Assembly: GCA_001692895.1 (NCBI GenBank)
Contig: KV748184.1
Coordinates: forward strand, 1,116,001-1,180,000
DNA: 64,000 nt
Direction of reading: 5' to 3'
DNA from: Cenococcum geophilum 1.58
Lineage: Eukaryota > Ascomycota > Dothideomycetes > Gloniales > Gloniaceae
Position 1 is the stretch's first letter, and the number at the start of each line of letters is the position of its first letter. This document shows positions 35,546 through 48,708 of the stretch, in pieces. The notes beneath the pieces are model-generated. The model saw only the letters and a program-made list of their open reading frames with translations. It did not search any database and had not been told where the DNA came from. A program made the translations under genes and the position numbers.

Positions 35546-35768
35546 GTGGTATTTTTATTGCAGCCAAAAATTAGGGTCTGCTTAAGTCGCGATTTTAGCA
35601 ATTTTAGCAATTTGCAGCAACTTGCACAGCAATTTGCACAGGCTACTTGCGTATTTATAGTAAATTGCTGCAAATTGCCGCAAATTGCCAAAATTGCGAC
35701 TTACGCAGGTTTTGCAGACCCCGATTTTCGCTTGCGACAACGTGCCCAAAAAAAAATTTCCTGATGTA

Positions 35769-37900
35769 GGAGCTACTAGACAGCTTACCTTTAATCTAAA
35801 CTCTGTTAGTATTTTGGTCGGTATAGTACTTTAATTTAATTTTCTTAGTCTTAATTATACTTTAATATAAAGCTAATTTAAAAACCCTTATTAGAAGAAC
35901 GGCTCCCTTAATATAAGATTTAATTAATTTAACCCTATAAACGTGAGCGGCAAGTTTATTATAGATTTTAAGGTAAATACTAATAAACTTTAATAGTTCT
36001 ACTGCGTATAAACATTCCGCAAGTCTTATTGCTATACTAGTATAGTTTTTAGCGTAAACCCTAAAGGTAAGGTAGACTAGTTTATAGAAAATGCTTAAAA
36101 CTTTACTATTAAAATAGTCTTAGTTTTACTTCCTACTACTAATGCCTATCCTTTCCCTTTTAAGAGCTTTAAAGCTTTATTATTTCCTATAGTTACTAAC
36201 CCTGTAGTTCTTTTAAGTGTAGGCAAGGTTGCTTTAACTAGTAGTTTTCTAAGCTTGTCCTTAGCCTTATTAGAAATTTCTAATAGGGCTAGAGATCTGT
36301 TGCTTAGATTAAGCTACTATTTAGGAGGTGTTCTTATGGCGTTAGTCTTGTAATTAGTGGACTTTTGTGGTTATTTAGTGACTTTAGGTAGAGAATAATA
36401 AATATAGAGATAGTTTATGGATAATCTAAATGTATAGAGTACTAAATAAACTATCTACTTTTTGAAGTCTTAAAAGAAGAATGCTGAGATTTAGGGTGGT
36501 TAATGCGCTTATTTATAAAAAACCACTTTTCTGTTTTTGGAATCCCGTTCCTAGAACCGTTTTTCTTATTTCCTAAATCCTAGCTCTTGTTTTTTATGTC
36601 CTGGTTCTTATTTCCCAGATCTTAACCTTTAAATATATCCCTTTTTGATTATATTTAAAGTTAAAAGATCTTGCCATAATAGGAACTAGGAGATGCCTTA
36701 TAATACCTTCCGGGCCTATTACAACCCTATTCCTTTAAGTCCGCTTATTAAATAGTACCTAGCTATTTTATATCTTTTGTATAAATGGGGAGCCTAGTAC
36801 TATATTACTTTAAGAGCCTTATAGAGATATCTAAGAAAGCCGCTTTTAAGTACTATATAAATAGTTAGTATACCTTATATTTAGATAGTAAAATTTAGTT
36901 AAAGGCTTAAATTTTATATATAATATTCTATTATATCTATTTTGATTATTTTGACTATTTTAACTATTTCGCCCGTTTCCCCTAAGCTCTCCTTATAAAG
37001 TTTTAAGTTTGGTTTAATAGAAATATTAAACTAGATAGGCTAAGATTCTCCTTCCTCCTTAGAAATGTTTTTATTATTGGATTTAAATAAGACTAGCCTT
37101 AGTTGTGGTTTTAGCGGAGAAGAGTTTAGAGGCTATACTTTGTCGTATAGGGATAGTATCTGCCTCCTATAATTATCCTTAGTGGATTAAAACGGATTTG
37201 TTGGTTTTTGTGGCCTATATAGTAGGCTTAGAGAAACTAGCAAAGGTTTTGGTTCTTATATAATAGTTATTGGAGGTAGTAGAGGATGCGGTAGCGGGGG
37301 AGGTAGGTAGAGGTTTACTTAGATCTTATTTCTTCCCTTTACTAGTAATGAGTCTACTTTATACTAAAAAAAAATAGAAACTAGTTCTTTTGCTTTTTTC
37401 TATAGTGCTTTTCTAGCGGCTATAACTTAAAGATTTTTGTTTTAAGTGGTAGATTTTATAATCTTTCTAATAATGCGTCTATTTGGTACTGTAAACGTAA
37501 TATAATCTTTCTCTAAGTAATTTTAATAAAGTGGTTAAGGATAAGATATAATAGTAATGGCTTTAAGGCTAATAGTATTGTGTGCGCTTAGTTGACTATA
37601 TATACATTATACTATTATTGCTAAAAAAAGTTATTGTTAAAGTTTAAATAGTAATTTAAAAACTAGGATTCAGAAATCTAGTTTTAGTTTTATAGTTTTA
37701 GAAAATAATCCATTATATATATATAAGTTTTGTATTTTAGGATCCGTGAAACTAAATCCTAATTTGGATATATAGGGAATGGGCCTATATATTTAAACTA
37801 GAGAATCCCGCTAAACTAAAAGTATAGTATAGCGTAAATATAATTAGAATTATACTTCTTTTTCTTTTTACCCTATCTTTGGGCCTAATTCTTCTTTTCT
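35769..37900 (-). pseudogene. Unrecognised minus-strand coding traces, RIP-degraded
   Basis: The minus strand reads protein-like near 37440-37200 (STIEKSKRTSFYFFLV; LSKPLPTSPATASSTTS, a Pro/Ser/Thr-rich linker), near 36930-36800 and near 36250-35850. None of it is recognisable. The CCTAAATCCTAGCTC and GGTTCTTATTTCC words near 36535-36620 recall short repeats elsewhere in the window. It may be a gene plus spacer; boundaries cannot be set. Confidence 0.35.
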
Positions 37901-37916
37901 TTAAAAATTCTTTCCT

Positions 37917-38507
37917 ATGCCTAATAAATCCTATTGCGTAGGTAAATATAGGAGATAAACTAGATTTCTAGTGCGTTTTAATATTAAAAACTCTTAGAGC
38001 TATACTAATAGGGCTATATAGATTATTTAATTCGTGAAATGCGTTATATAAGGCAACCTTAAACTTTATAAATCCTACCTTTTTCCTTTTCTCTATAATG
38101 GTAACACCTTATAACTATTTTAGGGACTAAACTACCAGCTTTAAGATTCCTTAAAGCGCGCTAAATGGCACGGCTGCTCTTTAATAGTATTATCCCTTAT
38201 CCTTCTTATAAGGGCTATACTTATCCAACTAAGGCAGTGCGTTAGTTAACGCGCTATATTATATTCTTTAGTAAGCATTATAGGTAGTAGCGGCGATTAT
38301 AATATGTTTTAGGTAGATTAGGCAAGTGTTATAGTACGTATTACTTATTGGAATAGTACTAGCTTCCTCTATTTGTTTCTATAAAGTACTCCTAATATAT
38401 TCAGTTTTACGACGTAAATAATGTCTTATTAGAATAAGTTGTAATTAGAGGGCGAATTTATATAACTAGTTTTAGTAAATATATGTGTTAGATTAATAAT
38501 AGTAATT
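37917..38507 (+). pseudogene. Unrecognised RIP-degraded coding relic next to Gypsy-2
   Basis: ATG at about 37917 opens MPNKSYCVGKYRR and a plus-strand frame continues with RFLVRFNIKNS, FVKCVI*GNLKLYKSYLFPFLYNGNTL and KRAKWHGCSLIVLSLILLI (about 38165) to the Gypsy-2 target duplication at 38508. Basic start, then a hydrophobic stretch; family unknown. If the gene once continued past 38512, its remainder would start at 46605. Confidence 0.42.
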
Positions 38508-38512
38508 ATAAC

Positions 38513-39006
38513 TATAACGGAACCTTGTAGCAGGAACTACGGTGGATTCGTTAATGGGCTAGGTGTGTAGGTGATATAGGAAGTCAATAACGTAATAATA
38601 ACTGGTAGAGTGGTTGCCTAACAGATTAACTCCAATTGTATTCTAAGAATTACTACAAGGAAAGGAACTATTTAGGTAGGGACTATAGTCCTTTTAAATA
38701 CACGTCCGTACTCCTAAGAAAGTTATTACTCTATCTACTCCGTCTGCTCTGTTTGCTTTATAATAGATCTTATAGATTATATAGATTATATAGATTATAC
38801 AGATTATATAGATTATATAGATTATATAGATTATACAGATTATATAGATTATACAGATTATACAGATTATATTACGTGACTCTGCTTACTATTCCTTGTC
38901 ATATGGTTTTACTAGATCCATTCTAGACTATACCTCTATTAACTAACTAGCTTCTTCTAACTCTTCTCCAAGTAGTTATAATATTGTACTTAAAGCGTCC
39001 GTAACA
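38513..39006 (-). repeat. Gypsy-2 3' LTR (494 bp) with expanded 9-bp repeat
   Basis: TATAACGGAACC...GTCCGTAACA. It carries about 11-12 units of the 9-mer TATAGATTA/TACAGATTA at 38770-38870, read as Tyr-Arg-Leu triplets in the ORF at 38636-38926. The other LTR has far fewer. Confidence 0.9.
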
Positions 39007-42000
39007 CTATCTCCCTTCTTTCCATCTTTGTCCTTAAAGATACCTAGTATCTCTAGGTTATTTACTAGAGGTATAATATCTGTCTAATTAATTTAGTTAA
39101 TATTGTTACTTATTATACCTAAAGCTTCTTCTTCTTCTTCTATAGCTTGTTAGTCTCGTACTATTACTATAATATTATCTCTTAGTGAGATAATACCGTC
39201 TCTATATTCTTATTGTATAAAAGAGGGGTTAGTTTACGTTATATTGGCGAGTCCTTTATTCTAGTAACCCTCTTTTTATTTAGAGTACACTAAAGCAAAT
39301 ATTTAATTGTCCTATGACGTTCGCTCTATTTCTAACGCTAAGTATACGCGTCCTATTACTCTTAATAGTCGCTAAGTTCCCTAAGTAATTTATTATAGGG
39401 TTTTATGCTTAATCTGCTGCTATAAAGCTCGATAATAAGCTCTTAATTGCTCTTACTAAACTTTATTATTCTTATAACGCTAAGAAAGAGGCTACTAACG
39501 CTTAGTAACGCGCTCTTAATTCTTATCTTACTGCGTCCGCTCGGTTAATCCGTCTTAAAAAGGTTTATAAGAAGGTTCGTTTTAAGGAGTAAAAACTTAT
39601 AAAATAAGGCTTATAGGAACTTAGTAATAAAAGAACGGATTCTCTTCTAACTAAAAAGAAAATAACTCTAAGTAGTTCGGCAATCGTTCTTCCTATATCC
39701 TCCTTAGGTGGCTGATTCTTTAGTAATCCTTTTTTATTAATACTACCTAACCTTTTCTCTTCTAATACTCCTATACCTTTTCTATAGCATTTTTTAAATT
39801 TTCTAGTGGCTTCTATATAGTCTCATTATAGCCTATCTACTTTACTTTGTACTATGTCCTTATAACTAACGATCTTTAAAACTTACCATTTATCTTCTTC
39901 TTATCCTCTATATGTGTCTACTTCGTAAACTAGTAGCTTAATATTTCCGTATACTAGCTCTAGCATTGCGATATGCTGTATAGGGTAGATCTTTATTTTA
40001 GCTAGTAGGTTTAATTTAAACGTAATTAGTGAAAACCTTTTTATAATTTTAAAAGGTCCTAGTCTAACGTGGTTTAATTTCTTACTTAGTTATTAACTCT
40101 TAAAATTTTTATATAGTAGCTATACTCTATCTCCCTCCTTAAGATCTGGTCTTTTAGATCTCTTAGTATAGTACCTTTTTATTCTTTACTATACTACCTT
40201 TACTATTTCTATAAGGTCTATATAAAGATTTATTAATATCTCTATTCTTTACTTAGCTATACTACTCATTTTTTTTTAACTTAACGTGGCAATAGTGATG
40301 TTCTTAGCTTATATCCGTAATTCGCCCTAAATAGTAATGCTCCTATCCCTTCTTAAGGTGTCGCATTATATACAAACTATATAACTAGTAATAATAATAC
40401 CCAATTAGTCTATATATAATTAATATAGTGTCTTAGATATTGCTCTAGTGTCTAGTTTAATTTTTCCGTTTAACCGTCTGTCTGCGGGTAATATGCGGTA
40501 AAAGTTATTACTTAAACTCCTTACTCCGCTAAGAATACCTCCTAAAATACTACTATAAATCTTAGATCTCTGTCCGATATAATCTTATTTAGTACTCCGT
40601 GTTTTATAAATACTTCTTTAATATAGATTCTAGCGACGTCTTCTACCAAGATTTCTTTTATGTATGCTATAAAGTATTCCTACTTTATTAGCTTATCTAC
40701 TATTACTAAGATTACGTCGTAATTTTATCCAGTAATAGGATCTCTTAATTTTAGCAACTTTATAATAAAGTCCTATAATATAACCTCCTATAGTCTTTCT
40801 AGTATCTTAATAGGTTGTAGCCCCCTATATAGCTTATACCCTATTAGTTTATTTCTTTAGTAATCTAATTATTCTTTTATAACTTATTTTGCTAGTCCCT
40901 AAATTCTATTAATAATGTATTCCTTTTAAAGTCTTAACACTAAGCCTATAGCTCTATTATATTCTTAAGTTAATCCCTTATAAAATAACTTAATAAATTC
41001 TTTTATAATGTTTCTTGGTATATACGTTACTTTTTAGTTTTTATACTACTCTACGTTTAGATTCTCTACCTATACTTCTTAGATCTTTTATAACTATTTA
41101 CTCTCTAGTAATTTATAGGTCTAACTAATTTCTCTTATTACTATAATTTTTGGATAATTATATCTAATTAATCCGTCTGTGTCTTTTTGCAGTAAAGCCC
41201 CTAATAGCTTTTCGTTATTTTATAGTTTAGCCTTTTTACTTAGAGCATCTGCTTATATATTATCTGTACCCTTAATATACTAAATCTTAAAATAGTATTC
41301 TGTAAGTATCTCTACCTATCTAACCTATCTTTAATTAAGTTCTTTTATTATTAGGAACCCTATTAGGTTTTTATAATCCGTTTTAACTATAAATAGTTTC
41401 TCTATACCTTATAAGAATGCTCTCTATTTTTAAAATACTATAACTATACCTAGCAACTCCTTATTATAGATGTTATAGTTTAGTTCTAGTGGTATTATCT
41501 TCCAACTATAGTATACTACTAGGTGCTATCCATTTTTATATTTTTATAGAAAGTATGCCCCTAGTGCAAAGTCTAATGTATTCGTTTTAACTACTGTCTC
41601 TAGTTTTAGTTGGTAGATTTTAAGGATTAGGTCTTAAGTAAACAACTCCTTAACTTCTTTATATAGTTTCCTTTACTCTTTTTTTTATACCTAAGGTTCT
41701 TCTTTTTTTATTAACCTTATAAATGGCTTAATATCCTTTAACTATTAAGCTATAAACCTTCTGCGGTAATTTTAAAACCTTAAAAACGATCTTAACTGCG
41801 TAACGTTCTCTAGTTCTTACTAATTTACTATAGCCTTAATCTTCTTTAGATCTATACTAAATTGGCCTAGTTTAATAATAAATTTAATAAAATCTGTCTT
41901 CCTAGTAAAAAACTTATATTTTTTAATTGCTACTAGTATCTGTTCTTTATATAGTCTTTTTAAGACCTATTTAACGTGTTCTCCGTGTTCTTCCTTACTT

Positions 42001-45000
42001 CTTAAGTAGATAATAATATCGTTAAGGTATATTATAACAAATTTATCTAAGTATTCTCTTAATATATTATTAATATGTTTCTAAAACGTTGCTAGTGCGT
42101 TTATAAGCCTAAACTATATAACTAATAGTTTATATAGTTCTTCCTTTAACCTAAAGGCTGCCTTTTATTTATTACCTTCCTTAATTCTAATTTAATAGTA
42201 CGCCTATCTTAGATCTATCTTTATAAAGATTTGTATATTACCAATCCTATCTTAAATCTCGCTAATTAAGGGTAAAGGATACTTATCCTTCCTAGTAATG
42301 CTATTTAACTATCTATAGTTAATACATAACCTAAGTTTTCTGTTTTTCTTTAGTATAAACAGTACTAGATAACCTACTAATAATTACGATAGTCTAATAT
42401 ATCCCTTTTATAAGTTCTTCTGGATAAACTCTTTTAATACTCTCCCTTCTTCTTCGGTAAGCTTATAAATTAGAAAAAACCGTAGACTTACTCCTAATTC
42501 TAATTCTAATTTATAGTCCTATACTATATATTTTAACAGCTTCTTACTTTCTAGTAACCATAGCTTCTTACCATACTTATAGTATCTCTTTAGTATATAA
42601 CTTAGTCCTTTATCCGTTTCTTTATAGGTCGCTTCTACTTAGTACTATACCATCTTAGCTTACTATCGCATCTTACGGCGTTAAGTATCCTTAATATTAA
42701 CCTAACCTATAACCCAATTAATCTTTAGATTGTATTCCTATAACTAAAGCATTCCTAATACTACCTTATTATTCCCTAATAGTAATATATTAAAAGACAT
42801 CTTAATTTATCTCCCTTTAATGGTTATCTAAATAGGTCCTATTTTAAGATTAATAATACCTCCTTTATAGGCTATCGAATCTCCTAAAATTGTAACTAGT
42901 AAATAAGGGTACTCCTTCTATCTATGCGGTAGCCCTATCCTTTTAACTACTATTAGTAAGATATAGTTTCTTATTACTCTACTATCTATTAATGCTTCGA
43001 ACTGTTAATTTTGCTATTTAACTTATAGATTTAGGTATTGTCCTTAAATTCCTTTAAGGGTTTAAGGCTCTACTACTAGCTCCCTTTAGTCCTATAGGCC
43101 TCTACTTTTTCTAACTATTAGCTGCTAGATTCTTATATACTTAACTTACTCTTTAGCTAATACTTTATTCGCTTTTTGTCCTTAATATACTATAGACGCG
43201 TGTTTTCTAGGCGTTTCTACCACTATTATCCGTCTAAGTATTCTTCCGTAAGGAATCTTCCTAGTTAAAGTATTAAGTCTTTTAACTCCTAAACTTCTAA
43301 TAGATGCTAGCTATATATATACTTAGCATTTCTATACTATCGCTTATCTAGCGCCCAATATATCCTTATAGGGTATTTCTGGTTTTTCTCTTTTGGATTT
43401 CTATGTATGTTATATATATTATCTATATATGCAATCTATAATAGCGTATAGTGCGCTAGGTGCTTTAGGTTAACTTATAACTTATCTTTATCTTTAAGTT
43501 TAAACCTCTGTTATGTTAATTTAAACGTTATAACTTTATTTATAGGTACTAAAACGCGTCTCTTACTTCTCTAGTCCTCTAATTGTTCCTCTAAATCCTT
43601 TAATATTATAATTAAGGCTCCCTTAATATAATTTATTGCTTTTTCCGTAATTAGGTGGTCCTAGATAACTTTTTTGTCTAACTATATATAGAAATCTTCC
43701 TACTTATTATTGTGTCTCTGCCTATACCACTTTTAGTACAGCTGTTGGAGTGTATACGGCCTATCCGTAAAGAAGTATCTTTTTATTACTGCATCGTAAT
43801 AGCCCTTTATATATCGTTCCTCAAACCTAGTTAAAATCCCTAGATCCTCTTTGTTTTCTAGTTTAGTAAGCTACTTAGCTCTTAGCGTACCTATTCTCGG
43901 CCTATTAGTAATTCTTTATACTAGTGCTCTGTCTTATATATAACCTAGGATACTAGTTCTTATATTTAGCCCTTTCTGTTGCTATATAAAGATCCTTACT
44001 CTAAACTTATTTATAGTTTCTTATAGCTTACGTCTTATAACTAGATCCTTAAAGTTCTCTTACTTCTTAATTGTAGTATTAACTTTTTAATCTTTAGTTT
44101 AAACATTATATTCTACTAGTAAGTCTTCTAGGTCTATATATCTATCTCCTAGTCTAACTACTGTTTATATTGTAGATTTTCTAATCTATAATAAAGCCAC
44201 TTACTTCTTACCTGTGGGTGTCCTTATTTATACTCTAAATTCTTAATCCCTTAGATTCTTTAATTCCAAGCTTGCTTCTTTCTTAAGCTATATTCTAGCC
44301 TTAGTCTAACTAGGCTTAACTAGTGTTCTTATCTCGTTTTAAGAGTCTTAAATCTTACTTATCTTATTTTAAGAGTCTTGTGCCTTTAGGAAACTTCGTC
44401 CTAAGCTTATTTGTATATTGCTAAACTAAGCTATTACTCTACTTTATTAGTTATTGTCTATTATAGGTCCCTAAGCGTGCCTTATCTCATCTTAAGAATT
44501 TTAGTTATCTTTTATCTTGTCTTAAGAATCTTAAGCCTTTAGCTTTTTGCTTTTATTAAGTGGTAAGCTAGCACTAGCAGTTGTTTGCTTACTTAATCGT
44601 CTCTAAATATTACTCCTTCCGTCTTATAAAGCGATAGATACCGTATTTAATGGTATTATAATACCCGTTACTAAACCTTGCTCTATAGCGGTTTTAGTCT
44701 CTACTTCTATTGTGTTATTAAGGCTTAAATACCCCCAGTTAGTTCCTTCTTTTACCTTATTACTGTTAATTAATAAGTACTCTAACTCTATTATTATTGT
44801 TACTAATCTTTATCTGTATATTACTATAATATCCTAATCTAGCTTATAGAGTTAATCTTGTTCTTTATCTAACTCTATAGTTCCTTTAAGTCCTCTTAAC
44901 TCTAGCTCCTATAGCTAATAGCTTGCGCTATACTTAGCGTCTTTATAAATTTAGTATGCGTTATTATAATAAAACGCAAAACTTCTAATTAAATACTCTT

Positions 45001-46177
45001 TTATTCCTTATAGTACACTATTATCCCTTTATACGTATATATTATATACTATTAGTTTAGTTCCCTTTACTACGTAATAACTTTAACTACTTCTATAGTC
45101 TTTAGCGAAATAACCCTATTTTCTATAATTTATGTAAGCTCCGTCTTTAAACTATTACTTTTACTATAAAGTCCGCTTAAACGTCTTCTGCTATTAAGAT
45201 CCTTAGTTTAGCCTCTGCTCCTTAGTTCTATAATTACTTAATCCTTAACTTCTAGGTTTCTATAGTTATTTCCTCTATTTTTTATAGGTTTCTTTAGTAC
45301 TACTTAGGTCTATTAGCTTTACGCCATACTATAGTTTTTAATTTAACTTTAGTTATTACGTACTCTGCGTCTTATATAACTATAGAACTCTATCCTAACC
45401 TTTCTTAGCCTATTCCCTTTAAAAGATCCTATTGTTAATCCTAATCGCTTAATCTATTAATTCCCTAAGGGTATCCGCGTCTTCTATTAGAATAATTACG
45501 TCCTAGACTTTCGCTTTAAGTCCTTATTTATACTATGCTATAAGCGCCTTATTATTCCACTTAACCTATATGGCTAATGTCTGAAACTACGTTATATACT
45601 TAATTGCTAAGGTTTGCTGTAATAGGTCCTAAAGCTTTCTTTCCGCTATAGTTATTACTTTTAGGTCCCTAAATATTTATATTAATTATTCCGCGAATCT
45701 AGTCTAGCTTAAAAATATATATCATACTTCCTAATTAGTGGTTGTTATACTATTATCTTATATTTCCGTAAGATAGGGTTTAAACTATTTAAGTGCTCTT
45801 CCTGTTAGGAATAGACCTATATACGCTATTTAATCTATAGGTGTTACCAACTTTGCTCCTTTCTGTGTGACTTTAAAGTGCATTTACGTAAGGAATCCTT
45901 TCAGCTTTAATCTCTTTCCTAAGAATCGTTTAATTAAAGGTAACTTAACCTTAGCTACTCCTATTCCGTTAACCCTTTGCTTAAGTGCCGTGTTATTATC
46001 TGTTAATTAATTAACTATTACCTGTAACTGTCTGACTGTAACTAGTTATAAGTTAGTATCTGCTATACTAGTGTTATTACCTAACCCTAAGGCTGTTACT
46101 GCCGTTAATGGCGTTATTATGGCTACTTTTAGTAGTATATTGTTTAACTTCTAATACTATAACTGTGGTAGTAATTA

Positions 46178-46599
46178 TATAACGGAACCTTATAGTAGGA
46201 ACTACGGTGGATTCGTTAATAGGCTAGGTGTATAGGTAATGCAGGAAGTTAACAACGTAATAATAACTGGTGGAGTGGTTGCCTAACAGATTAACTCTAA
46301 TTGTATTTTAAGAATTACTATAAGGAAAGGAACTATCTAGGTAGGGACTGTAGTCCTTTTAAATACACGTCCGTACTCCTAAGAAAGTTATTACTCTATC
46401 TACTCCATCTACTCTGTTTGCTCTATAATAGATCTTATAGATTATACAGATTATATAGATTATATCACGTGACTTTGCTTACTATTCCTCGTCACATGGT
46501 TCCACTAGATCCATTCTGGACCGTGCCTCTATTAACTAACTAGCTTCTTCCGACTCTTCTCTAAGTAGGCGTAACATTGTACTTAAAGCGTCTGTAACA
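46178..46599 (-). repeat. Gypsy-2 5' LTR (422 bp)
   Basis: Same sequence as the left LTR apart from transitions and a shorter 9-bp tract at 46430-46465. The 72-bp difference equals eight 9-bp units. Confidence 0.9.
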
Positions 46600-46604
46600 A
46601 TAAC

Positions 46605-48680
46605 GTACTTAGGCTAATATTGATTAGTATAGGTTACTTATACGTAATACTATATTAACTGTAAATAAACGTTATTTAATCCTAACCCTAATAGCCTTAA
46701 AAGTATAATAGATATATTTTAGTTCTTTATATAAAATAACCTTACCTACTATTACTGTTATAAGCTTTAGAAGTAGAATATATCTAAATAGTTATATAAA
46801 TTATTAAAAATATCTCTATAGCTCTTAATCCTACCTCTTCCCTTATAACCTAAGAGTATGCGCCTTTATGCCTATTAGATTTAATATATATATTCCTATA
46901 CCTTTAAAGGTTTTGTCTTAGTTAAGCGCGCTTACTTTAACTCTGATTTTAGATTTTTTTTAAACTTTTGTATTTTAGTTTATAAAATATAATTATCTTT
47001 GCCTTTTACCGCCTTTATTAATGCTAGCTATTTTATTTGTATTTTAATCTATTTTAAGTCTATTTTATCTGTTAAGGCACCTAAGTTAGGTTTATATCCG
47101 TACTATATTCGTCTAAAGAGGTCTATTACTATGCGCTTACTTTTTCTAGTAGATCTTTAAGGTATAATGGGAGTATTCTTACAAGGCGGGATAGCTTTTT
47201 GCTTGCGCTGTATAGCCGACCTCTACTTATAAGGCGAAGCGGATTTTCGCTTACGAGGAGAAGTAGATTTATATTTGTGAGTAATACTTCTATAGTTATT
47301 ATCCGCAGGTTAATCTAATACCGTAGTAGACGATATATCTTTATGCCTTGCTTTTAAAAGTTCGGATTTTTCTTAAATGCTACTTCTCTCTAAAAAAGAG
47401 TAGTTAGCGGGTTAAGATTCCGATTTTCTATAAAGGAGATGCTAGAATATACCTTTATCTAGAAATGCACCCTTAACTTTAGTAAGGAATTTGGCGTTAT
47501 CTATAGCTTTATTATTTATTAAAGGCGCGTTCTTATTAATTCTACTATATTATCCTTTAAAATTAAGCACCCAGCTAGATTTATTAATTAAGTCCTTTTC
47601 AGTTCCAGTTATGCTATTAATCGCCATAAACTAGGTGCCTGTAATTATGCTTTACTCTAATACCACCGTTATCTGGCTTAGGACTGGCCCTTTTAGGTTA
47701 TTTAAAAATGCCAAACCTTTTACCTAGTTGTCGACTATAGAATTCTTAGAGATTTTTGCTAGGGTTAAGCCGAAATAAGGATCCTATAAGAGGGTAATGT
47801 TAATAAACCTATAAATAAGAGCTATTAAGAATAGGTATACTGTCTTTTTAATATTTTAGTGTAGGATAGTTTCTTTAACTAAAGGGCCTAGGGGATGCCT
47901 ACTTATATTTAGAAAGCTGACCTTTACGTAAGACCTAAGACGATACCCTAAAAGGTAGTGCCGTAGCTCTGCCTTATCTTTATTTACTATAACTGTATAA
48001 ATTCTAATCTTAGAAAGGTAGATGCTTTAATAAAGCTAATAGGTTACTAAAGCGCTATACTGCCTTAGTTTAAGAACCCTTAGTAATGCTAAGTCCCAAA
48101 TATTTAGCCTATATGCTAGATTTGTGGATAGTAGGCCTTTAATTTTAAAACGAAGTGAAATAACTAGAGTGAGTAAGACTTAGGATGTTGTACTATAGTA
48201 AATAGCTTAAACCGCTGCAAGCCTGCTTAGCCTTCTTACTTTTAATGTTCTTAAGTTCTGCTATTAAAATCATCTACTTATATGCCTAAGGCCCTAGTAT
48301 AAAACACTAACCTACTTACTTAAACGAAACTATTGCGCCCACCTAAGGTTCTGCTTAGTAGATAACCCCTAATTAGCGCCTACTACTTATAGATATTTGG
48401 GTAACTAAGGCGATTATAGTAAGGTTATTTATACTCTGCCTTACTGGTTTATATAGTACCCCTAAACGGCTTTACTTAGACGGCCTATTATATATTATAA
48501 CGGTATTAATTAGACTATAGGGTATGCAATAGGATTATAGCGAAGCTTTGTTTTTGAATATACTTTATATCTACCTTATACTAACTTGCCCCTTTTTAGT
48601 ATCTCTGTTAGTGTAAAACGAAGTATAACTACTAGTACCCCTACTACCTACTCTATATACCTTTTATTCTTACTTCTTTC
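46605..48680 (-). pseudogene. Unrecognised RIP-degraded gene with basic Ser-Pro-rich tail
   Basis: Minus-strand frame from about 48250 to 46980. First part: RHYLLGYRLRSYVKVSFLNI near 47930, RHPLGPLVKETILHQNIKKT near 47870 and LQDPYFGLTLAKISKNSIVD near 47770. Then FMAINSITGTEKDLINKSS near 47630 and a charged linker with YKSTSPRKRKSASPYK near 47250, a nuclear-localisation-like stretch. The gene is not recognised; a chromatin or nuclear protein is conceivable from the basic Ser-Pro tail, but that is only an inference. TAA/TAG stops are numerous. Confidence 0.45.
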
Positions 48681-48708
48681 TTTATATAGTTAATTTATTT
48701 AAACTAAA

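Larger units (their letters stand above)
33872..35766. mobile_element. TA-flanked element with terminal inverted repeats, filled with tandem arrays; not RIPed
   Basis: The left end CATTAGGAAATTTTTTTTCG and the reverse complement of the right end CATCAGGAAATTTTTTTTTG form a terminal inverted repeat of about 28 bp, continuing GGGC(T/A)CGTT, with about four mismatches. Both ends abut TA (33870-33871 and 35767-35768), the target duplication of Tc1/mariner-type transposons. Inside lie: degenerate 40-45-bp repeats (33900-34085), a TATTTTATAT run (34090-34165), a CTGY tetranucleotide tract (34314-34430), CCTACCTGTCTGTG-type repeats (34430-34590), two imperfect ~100-bp copies (about 34620-34870), a 12-bp array (35003-35545) and TTTGCAGC-type repeats (35590-35700). 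No transposase is visible, so it would be non-autonomous. Composition is balanced and CpA/TpG-rich, unlike both flanks, so it arrived after RIP or escaped it. Confidence 0.72.
38513..46599 (-). mobile_element. Ty3/Gypsy LTR retrotransposon fossil (Gypsy-2)
   Basis: Bounded by LTRs at 38513-39006 and 46178-46599 and flanked by a perfect 5-bp target duplication, ATAAC (38508-38512 and 46600-46604). The minus strand carries gag with a zinc-knuckle-like segment (about 45100-45150), protease, reverse transcriptase with a YLDD-type region (about 42005-42060), RNase H, and integrase (about 40300-40900), in Gypsy order. A purine-rich tract lies just inside the left LTR (about 39007-39030). The element is full length at 8.1 kb but broken many times by RIP. 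It differs from Gypsy-1 in LTR sequence and is a separate family. Age: before RIP. The LTR length difference arose from repeat slippage and says little about age. Confidence 0.92.

Noticed and set aside
33866-35764. Seven or more overlapping ORFs of 65-210 residues on both strands
   Set aside because: All lie on tandem arrays whose period is a multiple of three or which lack stops by composition; no conserved domain, and opposite-strand overlap is complete.
38636-46543. Tyr-Arg-Leu-rich ORFs in the two Gypsy-2 LTRs
   Set aside because: Translation of the 9-bp LTR repeat; not a protein gene.
46680-46700. CCTAACCCTAATAG, telomere-like word
   Set aside because: Only one or two imperfect units; no array.
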